64,000 bases of DNA from Azospirillum sp. TSO22-1 (GTDB lineage: Bacteria > Pseudomonadota > Alphaproteobacteria > Azospirillales > Azospirillaceae). Every line of letters begins with the position of its first letter. Positions within the stretch are counted from its first letter, which is position 1. Below, piece by piece: positions 1-8,605 of this stretch. The stretch spans positions 1 to 64,000 of the forward strand of contig NZ_LGQZ01000006.1 of NCBI RefSeq assembly GCF_003116015.1. The letters run 5' to 3'. The position numbers were made by a program, and so were the translations under genes. A model generated the notes under the pieces. That model did no database searches, had not been told where the DNA came from, and saw nothing but the letters and a program-made list of their open reading frames with translations.

Positions 1-8
1 TCCCGGCC

Positions 9-27
9 GGGGGGGGGGGGGGGGGGG
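9..27. repeat. 19-G homopolymer at window edge
   Basis: An uninterrupted run of 19 G lies just downstream of the stop of the first RTX gene. It may be a real homopolymer, but at the edge of a GC-rich assembly it may equally be a sequencing or joining artefact. No function is assigned. Confidence 0.7.
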
Positions 28-41
28 CGGCCGCCGCGCCG

Positions 42-1658
42 CTACAGGATGAAGTGATCCACGTCCAGCGCCGGGGCGCCGACGATCTCCACCTCGAAGT
101 CGGCCGTCCCGTCGCCGTTCACGTCCGCCTGCACGAGCCCGCCAGCGTAGCGCAGCTCGCCGGCGCGGCCGTGGAACGCCTCGTCGCCGATGTAGGTGAA
201 GGCGTCGTTGGCCGCCCCGCTGCCCGACTTGGCGTCGATGCCGGCCACGTCGAAGCGGTCGCCGGTGCCGATGCCGAAGTCCTCGATGAGGTCGTGCTCG
301 GCACCGGCGCGGCTGTCGCTGACGCGGTTGAAGTCGAAGCGGTCGGCCCCTTCGCCGCCGGTCAGGTGGTCGAGGCCGCCGTCGCCGATCACCAGGTCGG
401 CGTCGGGGCCGCCGTCGAGCGTGTCGTTGCCGTCGGCGCCGTTCAGCGTGTCGATGCCGAAGCCGCCGTAGACCACGTCGTTGCCGGCGTTGCCGGTCAC
501 CCAGTCCGCCCCCTCGCCGCCGTTCGCCGTGTCGTCGCCGTCGCCGGCCTGCATCTGGTCGTCGCCGATGTCGCCCCTGATCTGGTCGTTGCCGCCGCCG
601 CCGTTGACGTGGTCGATGCCGTAGTTGCCGGTCATCACGTCGTCGCCGAACCCGCCGTCCATGGTGTCGTCATCCAGCCCGCCGTCCATCGTGTCGTTGC
701 CGGCGCCGTCCACCAGCGTGTCGTTTCCGGCCCCGCCGAGCAGCAGGTCGTCGCCCGTCCCGCCGTCCAGGGAATCGGCGTCCGCCCCGCCGTCGGCGAC
801 GTCGTTGCCGTCGCCGCCCAGGACCGTGTCGGTGCCGTTCCCACCGTACAGGAAGTCGCCGTCGTTCCCGCCCGCGAGCGTGTCGTTGCCGTCGCGCCCG
901 AGCGCCGTGTCGCGCCCGTCGCCGCCGGTGATGCTGCTGTCGCCGTCGGCGCCGACGAGCAGGTCGCTGCGCGCGGTGCCGATGACGTCGGGCGAGTAGT
1001 GCTGGTTCACCACGTTCTCGTAGGCGACCTGCGAGCCGCTGGCCGGATTGGTGGTGCTCAACCCCTGCAGGCGGTTGCCGGCGTCGCCGTACGGCGCGTA
1101 GTAGGTGGCCGAGGTGATGGGGGTGATCACCAGCGAGAAGACGCCGTCCCAGTGGTGCACCTTGGCGGCGGTCCAGTTCGCCGTCTCGCCGGGCTCCACG
1201 AGGTCGCCGAACAGGTGCGCGCGGGTGGCGCCGTGCAGGTTCGGCTTCGTGGTCGCGTAGCTCGATTCCATTTCGAGCCGGTAGGCGTTGGACTGCGTCA
1301 GGCTGCCCGGCGTGGTGATCGCCGAGGGGTGGAAGTGCGCCAGCGTCGGGTGACCGTCGTTGCCGACGATGTTCACCGGCGGCATCGTCACCGCATCGAC
1401 GATGAAGTCGGAGAAGGCCGAGCGGCCGTCGTTGGCGAGGTTCAGCTTCATGTCGAAGCGCAGGTCGTTCTGCACCTCGGCCGTGGTTTTGCCGATGTCG
1501 AAGTGGTTGTCGTAGAACTGGTAGACGATGGGCGCCGTGTCGGTGAGCGATGGCGACAGCGTCAGCGTGTTGCTCGCCGCGTCGAAGCTGGCCGGGGCGG
1601 TCTCGCCGGACAGGGCGTAAACCGTCCAGTCCTTCAGCGTGAAGGTCGAGGTCGTCAT
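42..1658 (-). CDS. RTX calcium-binding secreted protein (paralogue 1)
   Basis: Protein of 538 residues, predicted to be exported by the type I system encoded upstream. Residues 1-215 form a domain I do not recognise, with conserved histidines at 103, 108 and 110 (HPTLAHFHP) and 168-169 (KVHHWDG). About 230-440 is a tract of glycine/aspartate nonapeptides (GGxGxDxLx), the calcium-binding beta-roll of RTX proteins. The C-terminus is a typical type I secretion region ending in hydrophobic FIL. There is no Sec signal peptide, as expected for this route. The start is set by GGAGG six bases before the ATG. It is last of three cargo-like genes (protease, RTX2, RTX1) and is clearly a paralogue of its neighbour, sharing the N-terminal domain and the end region (DAFTYIG). 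No catalytic motif is visible, so it may bind, adhere or be an enzyme of unknown type. Confidence 0.85.
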   Translation of the reverse strand: MTTSTFTLKDWTVYALSGETAPASFDAASNTLTLSPSLTDTAPIVYQFYDNHFDIGKTTAEVQNDLRFDMKLNLANDGRSAFSDFIVDAVTMPPVNIVGNDGHPTLAHFHPSAITTPGSLTQSNAYRLEMESSYATTKPNLHGATRAHLFGDLVEPGETANWTAAKVHHWDGVFSLVITPITSATYYAPYGDAGNRLQGLSTTNPASGSQVAYENVVNQHYSPDVIGTARSDLLVGADGDSSITGGDGRDTALGRDGNDTLAGGNDGDFLYGGNGTDTVLGGDGNDVADGGADADSLDGGTGDDLLLGGAGNDTLVDGAGNDTMDGGLDDDTMDGGFGDDVMTGNYGIDHVNGGGGNDQIRGDIGDDQMQAGDGDDTANGGEGADWVTGNAGNDVVYGGFGIDTLNGADGNDTLDGGPDADLVIGDGGLDHLTGGEGADRFDFNRVSDSRAGAEHDLIEDFGIGTGDRFDVAGIDAKSGSGAANDAFTYIGDEAFHGRAGELRYAGGLVQADVNGDGTADFEVEIVGAPALDVDHFIL

Positions 1659-1713
1659 GCGTGGCCTCCTGTGGGGTTGGCGCGGTGTGGGGGTGTGCGG
1701 ACGGGCGGTCCGG

Positions 1714-3312
1714 TCACAGGATCAGGTCCGCCTCCGCCAGCGAGGACACCCCGACCAGGTGCAGGTCGAAATCGGCGGCACTGTCGCCGTCGACGTCGCC
1801 CTGGAGGGTGCCATCGACCAGGCGCAGCTGCCCGGCGACGCCGCCGAACGCCTGCTCGCCGATGTAGGTGAAGGCGTCGTCCTCGACGTTCGCGGTGTTC
1901 GCGTCGATGCCCTTCAGTTCGATGGTGTCGCCCTGAGCCTGCAAGAAGTCGGCGATGGTGTCGCCCTCCAGCCCCTTGCCGATCTCGTCGGCGCGGAGGA
2001 AGACGAAGCGGTCGGCGTCCTCGTGGCCGCTCAGCTGGTCGGTGCCGAGCCCGCCGGTGAGCTGGTCCCTGCCGGAACCGCCCTCCAGCGTGTCAGCGTC
2101 GTCGCCGCCGTCCAGCGTGTCGTCGCCGGGGCCGCCCACCAGCGCGTCGTTGCCGAAGCCGCCCTCCATCCAGTCCGCCCCGTCCTCGCCGAGCATCCGG
2201 TCGTTGCCCGACAGGGCGTAGAACGTGTTGTTGAAGCCGTTGCCGTTGATGACGTTGTCGTACTCGTTGCCGGACACGTCGCGGCCGGCCGAGTGCTCGA
2301 GCGTCGCCTCCTCCACCCCGTTCGACATGCTGTAGTAGAGGGTGCTGACGATCACGCGGTCGTAGCCGCCGCCGATGAACTCCTGGACCGCGTCGGCGGC
2401 GTCGTTGACATAGTAGAGATCGTCGCCGGGCCCGCCGGCCATCCAGTCGCCGTCGTAGTCGCCGTTGAGCGTGTCGTTGCCGGCCCCGCCGTCCAGCCAG
2501 TCCTTGCCGACACCGCCGTTGAGGCTGTCGTCCCCGGTCTGGCCCCACAGGAAGTCGGCGTCCTGCTCGCCGTTGAGGGTGTCGTTGCCCTCGCCGCCGA
2601 CCAGCCCGTCGCGGCCGTAGCCGCCGGCCATCAGGTTGTTGCCGGCCTGCCCGTAAGCGAGATCCTCGAAGGTCTCGCCGGTGTAGGACTCACCGTCCGT
2701 CTTGGCATACCATGCCGACTTCCAGGTGAAGTGCTGGCCGCCCTTCAGCCCGTCGAACATGCCGCCGAAGTCGCCGATCGGCACCGGCGTGGTGATCAGC
2801 GCGAACTGGCCGTCCCAATGGTGCACCTTGGCCGCGCCCCAGCCGGTGTTCTCGTCCCAGCCCGCCTGGGTGCCGGTCAGGTACACGTGGTTGGCGCCGT
2901 TGAGGTTGGTGCCGGTGTTCTCGCTGGTGCCGGTCTTGTAGCCGGCGTGGTCGAAATAGGTGCCGGGCGTCGGCGCCGCCGCCGGGTGGAAATGCGCCAG
3001 CGTCGGGTGCAGCGCCCCGACGTCGTTCACGATGTAGGTCGTCGGCGGCATGGTCAGGGTGTCGACCGTCAGCTGGTTGACGGCGAAGTCCGACGCGTTG
3101 CGGACCCTGAGGTCCAGGTCGAAGCGCAGGTCGTTCGACACGATGTCGTTCGGCAGATTGTCCTGGAACACGTAGGTGACAGGCGCGGAGTCTACGAACG
3201 ACGGCGACAGCCTGACGCTGCCGGATGTGCCGGTGACGTTGACGACCGGGTCGGCGCTCTCCGCGCCCAGGGTGGTGACGGTCCAGTTGTTGACGGTGAA
3301 GGTCGCGGCCAT
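1714..3312 (-). CDS. RTX calcium-binding secreted protein (paralogue 2)
   Basis: Protein of 532 residues with the same plan as the next gene downstream: an unrecognised N-terminal domain (1-225), an RTX region in two blocks (about 230-310 and 350-430) separated by a non-repeat insert, and a C-terminal secretion region ending ADLIL. The histidine clusters are conserved (H102, H107, H109; H164-H165 in KVHHWDG), which argues for a functional metal or substrate site. An ATG at 3324 is also in frame, but GGAGG overlaps that codon and lies five bases before the ATG at 3312, so the later start is preferred. The gap to RTX1 is 55 bases and to the protease 43 bases, consistent with one transcript. Substrate and role are unknown. 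Confidence 0.85.
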   Translation of the reverse strand: MAATFTVNNWTVTTLGAESADPVVNVTGTSGSVRLSPSFVDSAPVTYVFQDNLPNDIVSNDLRFDLDLRVRNASDFAVNQLTVDTLTMPPTTYIVNDVGALHPTLAHFHPAAAPTPGTYFDHAGYKTGTSENTGTNLNGANHVYLTGTQAGWDENTGWGAAKVHHWDGQFALITTPVPIGDFGGMFDGLKGGQHFTWKSAWYAKTDGESYTGETFEDLAYGQAGNNLMAGGYGRDGLVGGEGNDTLNGEQDADFLWGQTGDDSLNGGVGKDWLDGGAGNDTLNGDYDGDWMAGGPGDDLYYVNDAADAVQEFIGGGYDRVIVSTLYYSMSNGVEEATLEHSAGRDVSGNEYDNVINGNGFNNTFYALSGNDRMLGEDGADWMEGGFGNDALVGGPGDDTLDGGDDADTLEGGSGRDQLTGGLGTDQLSGHEDADRFVFLRADEIGKGLEGDTIADFLQAQGDTIELKGIDANTANVEDDAFTYIGEQAFGGVAGQLRLVDGTLQGDVDGDSAADFDLHLVGVSSLAEADLIL

Positions 3313-3355
3313 GGAAGCCTCCATGTGCTGGGGTGGCGCGGGGGATGCGTCGGGA

Positions 3356-4843
3356 TCACACGAACACGAAGTCGCTCTGGTCGATCGTCTGGGCGTCCAC
3401 CCCGACCAGCGTGATCATGTTGCCGCCGATGTGGATCTCGGTGTCGCTCCCGGTCTGGGTGATCCCCACCTCGGCGCTGAAGCTGGCCTCGGTCACCCCG
3501 GTCTCGGCGATGTCCAGCAGGTCCTGGCCGTCGGTCGGGTCGGCGTCGAAGGAGTCGATGTGGTCGGCGCCGAAATTCAGCTCGAAGACGAACTTGTCGT
3601 TGCCCAGGCCGCCGTCCATCACGTCGTTCCCGGGGTCGCCGTTGAAGATGTCGTTGCCCTCCAACCCGTACAGCACGTCGTTGCCGTCGCCGCCGTGCAG
3701 CAGGTTGTCGCCGGCGCTGCCCCAGATCGAATCGCTGCCGGCGCCGCCCCAGGCGTCCTCGATGACGACACCGGTGACGCCGCCCTCGTCGGGCAGGACG
3801 TTGGTGACATCCGCGGCGATGGTGCCGCCGCGGCCGAACTGCAGGTCGGTGGAGGTCGACCGCCACGTGTAGGAGGCCATGCCGCCGCCGGTCGGCGAAT
3901 TGTCGAGCGTCGCCGGCCGCAGGTCGATGACGGCGTTGGCCGTGCCCTCGTAGATGATGCGGTCGTGCCCGCCGGTGTCCCAGATGCACTGCCACGTCGC
4001 GCCGGCCGCCGAGCCGGGCTCCGGCAGGACGTAGGTGTCGTTGCCGCCCTGGTGGTCGGTGTTGGCGCCGTAGATCTTCTGGCTCGCGGCGATGTCGAAG
4101 GCCATCGGCGTGGTCAGCGCGCCGCCCTGCGGGCCGCCGGCCGGGCTCGACACCGGCGATTGCGCCTCGTTGTAGGACATGATCGTGTAGAGCTTCTGGT
4201 TGAGCGCGTTGTCGCCCAGGTCGTTCTGGATGGGGGTGGACGCGCCGGCCGGCGTCTTGCCGTCGACGCCGGGGAACAGCTCCGACTGCCCCTGCGAGCC
4301 CTTGTCGTGCGGGTGCGCCAGACCGATGGCGTGGCCGATCTCGTGGGTGATCAGCTCGCATCCGGACTCGGAGATGACCGGTTTGCCGCCGCTGGTGCTC
4401 CAGATCGGCACGTTGGCCCCGCCGGTCCCGTCGATGGCGACGTAGACGTGGGCGCGCCCGACGTCGGTCAGCGCCAGCGCGCTGTTGCCTGGGACGGAGT
4501 GCTGCGCCGTCGCCTCCCCCGGTGTGCCGGCATAGCCGCCGTAATTCGCGATGTCCCTGGAGTGGGCGATGTGGAGCAGGATCTCGGCGCTGCCGGCGTT
4601 GGGCGCGTGCTGGAACTCGATGTGCGCGACGTCGGACCACGCGTGGAACGACTGCTCGGCCGCCGCCCGCAGCGCGGCGACCTGGTCGGGGGTCCAGCCG
4701 GCGCCGTCGATGTCCCAGCGGACGATGTTGGTGTCGCCGGTCTGGTTGAAGGTGTCCCACCGCCAGCCCCCGTTGAGCAGGGACTTGACGTAGACGTTGT
4801 CGCCGGTGGCGACCTGCGTGCTGCAAAGTGCGTTCAGGGCCAT
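3356..4843 (-). CDS. Serralysin-type (M10) RTX metalloprotease
   Basis: Secreted zinc endopeptidase of 495 residues. The zinc site is HEIGHAIGLAH (H167, H171, H177; catalytic E168), with the metzincin Met-turn IMSYN at about 221-225. RTX repeats (GGDGNDVLYG and similar) lie at about 375-430, and the protein ends DFVFV, the usual C-terminus of type I substrates. It has only a short leader before the catalytic domain, as in serralysins, and no Sec signal. A longer reading frame begins at 4951, but GGAG a few bases before the ATG at 4843 and the serralysin-like start MALNAL favour 4843. A strong terminator separates it from the exporter genes upstream, so it probably has its own promoter in the 4844-5000 gap. 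Known relatives degrade host or environmental protein; the target here is not known. Confidence 0.88.
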   Translation of the reverse strand: MALNALCSTQVATGDNVYVKSLLNGGWRWDTFNQTGDTNIVRWDIDGAGWTPDQVAALRAAAEQSFHAWSDVAHIEFQHAPNAGSAEILLHIAHSRDIANYGGYAGTPGEATAQHSVPGNSALALTDVGRAHVYVAIDGTGGANVPIWSTSGGKPVISESGCELITHEIGHAIGLAHPHDKGSQGQSELFPGVDGKTPAGASTPIQNDLGDNALNQKLYTIMSYNEAQSPVSSPAGGPQGGALTTPMAFDIAASQKIYGANTDHQGGNDTYVLPEPGSAAGATWQCIWDTGGHDRIIYEGTANAVIDLRPATLDNSPTGGGMASYTWRSTSTDLQFGRGGTIAADVTNVLPDEGGVTGVVIEDAWGGAGSDSIWGSAGDNLLHGGDGNDVLYGLEGNDIFNGDPGNDVMDGGLGNDKFVFELNFGADHIDSFDADPTDGQDLLDIAETGVTEASFSAEVGITQTGSDTEIHIGGNMITLVGVDAQTIDQSDFVFV

Positions 4844-5003
4844 GGGAAGTCTCCTATCCGATCCGGGGCTGTGCAGGGCTTGTCCAAGACTCCCGACAAT
4901 AGGGGCTTCACGGCCACCCAACTGTGAGCTGGGCCACATTTTTGCAGTCATCCACAGTTGACGTTAAAGGCAGGAGCGCTATGCGCAAATAAACGCAAAA
5001 GAC

Positions 5004-5047
5004 AAAACCCGCCGGTGCCGCCTCCGCTTGCGCGGAGGCGGCCGGCG
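5004..5047 (-). terminator. Intrinsic terminator after the HlyD-type adaptor gene
   Basis: Nested stem: CCGCCTCCGC (5018-5027) pairs with GCGGAGGCGG (5032-5041), extended outward by CCGCCGG/CCGGCGG. On the minus strand it is followed by GTTTTGTCTTTTG. It ends the exporter transcript and leaves the rest of the 238-base gap (4844-5003) as the probable promoter region of the protease genes. No convincing -35/-10 pair was found there. Confidence 0.75.
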
Positions 5048-5081
5048 GATCGGTCCTGTCCGGGGAGCGGAGCCCTCCCCC

Positions 5082-6419
5082 TCACCGCTCCCGCATGGAC
5101 TTCTCCAGGATGTCCAGCAGGGGCGACACCAGGTAGTGCAGCGCCGTGCGCTCGCCGGTGGTCATCATCACGTCGGCGGCCATGCCGGCGATGACCTTCC
5201 GGTCCTCAAGCCGCTTCAGCTCGCCATCGGGCACGGTGACGCGCACGAGGTAGTAGGGAAGCCCGCTGCGCTGGTCCACCATACGGTCGGCGGAGACCTG
5301 CTCGACGCTGCCGAAGACCGGCGGCGTGGTGCGGCCGGCGAAGGCGGGGAAGCGCACGCCGGCCTCCTGGCCCGGGTGCAGGTGGCCGACGTCGTTGGGC
5401 GCCACCTGCGCCTCGACTACCAGCGGCTCGTGCTGCGGCACGATCTGCATCACCACCGAGCCGGGGGCGATGACGCCGCCCTCGGTGTGGGCGGTCAGCC
5501 CGACCACCGTGCCCGCCACCGGCGCCCGCACGTCCAGCCGGCGCACCATGTCCCCGGTCGCGGCGAAGCGCTCGCGCAGGTCGGCGATCTCCACCTGCAC
5601 CTTGCGCAGCTCCTGCGCCACCTCGTCCTGGAAGGTGCGGGAGACCTGGAGGACCTGCAATTCGGCCTCGCCGATCGCCTGCCGGGCGCGGGCGATATCG
5701 CCGCCGTGCTCGCCGTTCTCGCCGTTCAGGCGCGCCGATTCGCGCTCCAGCGCCAGGACCTGCGCCTTCGGCGAATAGCCCTTGCCGAACAGGAAGCGCT
5801 TGTCAGCCAACTCCTCGCCGAGCAGGGCGAGCTGCCGCCGCTTCTCCAGGATCTGGCTGTTCAGGCCGCCGATCTGCTCCTGGTACTGCGCAACGCGCTG
5901 GCGCAGGATCGACACCTGCCCGTCGCGCGCCTGCCGCCGCGTCTCCATCAACAGCCGCTGCCCGGCGAGGATGCCGGCCACCCCGGAATCCTCGGCGCGG
6001 GCCAGCAGTTCGTCGGGGAAGGCCGGCTCGTCGCGCTGCCCGCGCTCGGCGAGCAGACGGGCCTCCTGCGCCAGATCGGCGTCGAGCTGCGCGCGCAGCA
6101 CGCCCAGGCTGGCGGCGGCGCGGGACGAGTCCAGGCGCAGCAGCACGTCGCCGGCCGCCACCACGTCGCCGTCGCGCACCAGCAGGTCGCGGACGATGCC
6201 GCCCTCCAGGTGCTGCACATCGCGGCGGCTGCCGCTGACGGTCACCGTGCCCTGGGCGACGACGGCGCTGTTCAGCGGCGCCAGCGCCGCCCAGCCGCCG
6301 AAGCCGCCGAAGGCGGTGGCGATGACCAGCAGCCCGGCCAACGCTGGCCCGCGCACACTGGCCGGCACCGGCGGCGCCGGCCGGTCGAGGGCGACAGCCC
6401 CCATTGGGAAGCGTTCCAT
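5082..6419 (-). CDS. Type I secretion membrane-fusion protein (HlyD/PrtE family)
   Basis: Periplasmic adaptor of 445 residues linking the inner-membrane ABC exporter to an outer-membrane TolC-type channel. It has a short cytoplasmic tail, one membrane segment at about 24-46, a biotinyl-lipoyl-like strand region (about 55-95), a long alpha-helical hairpin (about 100-270, rich in E, Q, R and L) and a C-terminal beta domain. The open frame runs far upstream inside the ABC gene; the start at 6419 is chosen for GGAGAGG just upstream and the HlyD-like N-terminus. It follows the ABC gene by 29 bases and precedes a terminator. No TolC-type gene is in the window, so the outer channel must be encoded elsewhere. 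Confidence 0.88.
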   Translation of the reverse strand: MERFPMGAVALDRPAPPVPASVRGPALAGLLVIATAFGGFGGWAALAPLNSAVVAQGTVTVSGSRRDVQHLEGGIVRDLLVRDGDVVAAGDVLLRLDSSRAAASLGVLRAQLDADLAQEARLLAERGQRDEPAFPDELLARAEDSGVAGILAGQRLLMETRRQARDGQVSILRQRVAQYQEQIGGLNSQILEKRRQLALLGEELADKRFLFGKGYSPKAQVLALERESARLNGENGEHGGDIARARQAIGEAELQVLQVSRTFQDEVAQELRKVQVEIADLRERFAATGDMVRRLDVRAPVAGTVVGLTAHTEGGVIAPGSVVMQIVPQHEPLVVEAQVAPNDVGHLHPGQEAGVRFPAFAGRTTPPVFGSVEQVSADRMVDQRSGLPYYLVRVTVPDGELKRLEDRKVIAGMAADVMMTTGERTALHYLVSPLLDILEKSMRER

Positions 6420-6448
6420 GGATCCTCTCCAGTCCGATCGGTTGCGGG

Positions 6449-8161
6449 TCATGCCGGGCAGGCCGCAGCCAGCGGTGGGCGGGCGGCGACGGGGCGCGTC
6501 ACCTTGGCCAGCACCTCGGCGCGCGGGCCGTGCAGCGCGATCATGCCGTCGCGCATCACCATCACCGTGTCCATGGCCGTCAGGACGCTCGGCCGGTGGG
6601 TGACGACGACGAGGGTCTGGCCGGCGGCCTTCTGCGCGGCGATGGCGGCGAGCAGCGCCGCCTCCCCCTCCTCGTCCAGGTTCGCGTTCGGCTCGTCCAG
6701 GACCAGCAGCGCCGGGTCGCCGTAGAGCGCCCGCGCCAGCCCCAGGCGCTGCCGCTGCCCGCCGGACAGCGCGGCACCGCCATCGCCGACCAGGGTGTCG
6801 TAGCCCTGCGGCAGGCGCAGGATCATGTCGTGCACGCCGGCCCGGCGTGCCGCCGCCACCACCGCGCCAGGATCCACGTCGCCGAAGCGGGCGATGGTCT
6901 CGGCGACGGTGCCGTCCAGCAGCGCCACGTCCTGCGGCAGGTAGCCGACGTGCGGCCCGAGCGCCGCGCGCGGCCACGCCGCCACGTCGGCGCCGTCCAG
7001 GCGCACCGTGCCGGCGCGGGGGTGCCACACGCCGACCAGCAGCCGGGCCAGCGTCGACTTGCCGGCGGCGCTGGGGCCGACGATGCCCACCGCCTCGCCC
7101 GGCGCGATGGTGAAGGACAGGGCCCGCACCGTCGGCACCGTGGCGCCCGGCGGCACGGCCGCCACGCCCTCGAACGCGATGCGGCCGGTGGGGGCGGGAA
7201 GCGCCATGCGCGCCGGGGCTGGCGGCGCCGCCTCCAGCAGCTCCGCCAGCCGGCGCCACGCCATGCGGGCGCCGACGAGGCCGTTCCAGCCGGCGACCGC
7301 GGCATCCACCGGCGCCAGCGCCTTGCCGCCGAGGATCGAGGCGCCGATCATCATGCCCGGCGTGATCGCGCCGACGATGGCGAGGTAGGCACCGGTGCCG
7401 AGCAGCGCCGTCTGCAAGGCGATGCGCGTGAAGCGGCTGGCGGCGGCGAGCAGGGCGGAGCGGTCGCTGGCCTGCGCCTGATAGCCCAGCATGCTGCGGT
7501 GGCGCCGCTGCCAGCGGCGGCGCAGGCCCGGCAGCATGCCCATGGCCTCCACCACCTCGACGTGGCGCAGGGCGACCTCGGCGGCGTGCAGGCCGGCGGC
7601 GGCCTCGGCGTTCGCCAGACGCAGCGGCGCGCGGGCGGCGGCCTCGCTGGCAAGCGCCAGCAGGAACAGCAGGCCCCCGCCGCCGAGCGCGATGCCGCCG
7701 AGCAGCGGGTGGAAGAGGAACAGCACCGCCATGAAGACCGGCGCCCACGGCGCGTCGAAGAAGGCGAACAGCCCCGACCCGGTCAGGAACTGGCGCAGCG
7801 TGGTCAGGTCCTGCAACGGCTGAGTCCGGGGGGCGCCGGGCGCGCGCAGCCGCCGTTCGAACTGGGCGTCGAACAGCCGGACGTTCAGCTCCTCGTCGAG
7901 GATCGCCCCGGTGCGCACCAGCACCCGCGCGCGGCACAGCTCCAGCAGGGCGGACACCAGCATCATGCCCAGCGTGATGAGCGTGAGCATCGCCAGCGTG
8001 CCCTCGCTGCGGCTGTTCAGCACCCGGTCGTAGACCTGCATCATGTAGAGCGGCGAGGCGAGCTGCAGGAGGTTGACGAACACGCTCAGCAGCCCGGCGA
8101 CCAGCAACGCGCCCCGGCACGATCCCAGGTTCCGCCACATCTCCGATGGAGTTCCCCTCAT
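6449..8161 (-). CDS. Type I secretion ABC transporter, permease/ATPase (PrtD family)
   Basis: Inner-membrane exporter half-transporter of 570 residues that powers one-step secretion of RTX proteins. Membrane segments lie in residues 15-300 (about 18-36, 57-75, 142-170 and 250-285). The ATPase domain has Walker A GPSAAGKS (362-369), signature LSGGQ (465-469), Walker B LLVLDE (485-490) and a switch histidine in VVTHRPS. The length matches PrtD/AprD; there is no N-terminal peptidase domain, as in exporters of C-terminal-signal substrates. It is the first gene of the exporter pair and lies downstream of a 770-base non-coding region rich in hairpins. Its cargo is most likely the M10 protease and the two RTX proteins at 42-4843. 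Confidence 0.9.
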   Translation of the reverse strand: MRGTPSEMWRNLGSCRGALLVAGLLSVFVNLLQLASPLYMMQVYDRVLNSRSEGTLAMLTLITLGMMLVSALLELCRARVLVRTGAILDEELNVRLFDAQFERRLRAPGAPRTQPLQDLTTLRQFLTGSGLFAFFDAPWAPVFMAVLFLFHPLLGGIALGGGGLLFLLALASEAAARAPLRLANAEAAAGLHAAEVALRHVEVVEAMGMLPGLRRRWQRRHRSMLGYQAQASDRSALLAAASRFTRIALQTALLGTGAYLAIVGAITPGMMIGASILGGKALAPVDAAVAGWNGLVGARMAWRRLAELLEAAPPAPARMALPAPTGRIAFEGVAAVPPGATVPTVRALSFTIAPGEAVGIVGPSAAGKSTLARLLVGVWHPRAGTVRLDGADVAAWPRAALGPHVGYLPQDVALLDGTVAETIARFGDVDPGAVVAAARRAGVHDMILRLPQGYDTLVGDGGAALSGGQRQRLGLARALYGDPALLVLDEPNANLDEEGEAALLAAIAAQKAAGQTLVVVTHRPSVLTAMDTVMVMRDGMIALHGPRAEVLAKVTRPVAARPPLAAACPA

Positions 8162-8391
8162 CGTGCCGTTCCCTTGCCGCGGGGGATGGTGGCGGACGCG
8201 GAAAGCGATGGGGTGCAGACCATGCGGAAAGCCTCCAGGGGGAATGGCATGCCGGCCCCGCCTGGGCGTCGGCAGCGTGACCCTACCCGAGGATTCTCCC
8301 GCGGACTGTTGGCCGCCTCACACTTCCGGTGCTTTGCCCGCGCCGTCGCGTCAGGGCGCGGGATCGACAGAGCCGGGGGGAGCTGAAAGCA

Positions 8392-8421
8392 GGATGCCCC
8401 GTGTGCGTGCACGGGGCATCC
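8392..8421. terminator. 12-bp perfect hairpin, terminator-like
   Basis: GGATGCCCCGTG (8392-8403) is the exact reverse complement of CACGGGGCATCC (8410-8421), with a six-base loop. There is only a weak T-tract on either side, so it may be a terminator, the 3' end of a small RNA, or a leader structure of the exporter transcript. Confidence 0.5.
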
Positions 8422-8501
8422 CCTTGAGGGCCGGTCTTCTTTATCCCTCCCTGGCCTCGCCGCGAAGGGTAAGCCCCTTTCCCTAGTAAGGGCAAGTCCC
8501 C

Positions 8502-8605
8502 AAAAAGAAGGGCCGCTGAGAGCGGCCCAGTGTTCTTCAGGGAGGGTTGAGACACCCTCTTGATAGCGCCGGCGAGCCGGCGTCGCGTTGACTGAAGTCA
8601 AACGG
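8502..8605 (-). ncRNA. Candidate structured small RNA with own terminator
   Basis: On the minus strand four perfect stem-loops follow one another within 100 bases: TTGACT/AGTCAA (8588-8601), CGCCGGC/GCCGGCG (8567-8582), GAGGGT/ACCCTC (8542-8559) and GGGCCGCT/AGCGGCCC (8510-8528). The last is followed by TTCTTTTT, a clear intrinsic terminator. A TAATAT box at 8611-8616 could be a -10 element with transcription starting near 8604, but no good -35 was seen. The single-stranded CCTCCCT after the third stem resembles the anti-Shine-Dalgarno-type motif of alphaproteobacterial trans-acting small RNAs such as the MmgR family. Family membership is not established. Confidence 0.45.

Noticed and set aside
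420..930. Regular short DNA repeats that could suggest a CRISPR or satellite array
   Set aside because: They are the codons of the RTX nonapeptides; spacing is nine codons and there are no unique spacers.
54..4927. Very long open frames on the plus strand opposite the RTX and protease genes (about 583-605 codons each)
   Set aside because: They are antisense images of GC-rich repeat coding, with valine/alanine/arginine-rich low-complexity products and no family features. The minus-strand genes have clear motifs.
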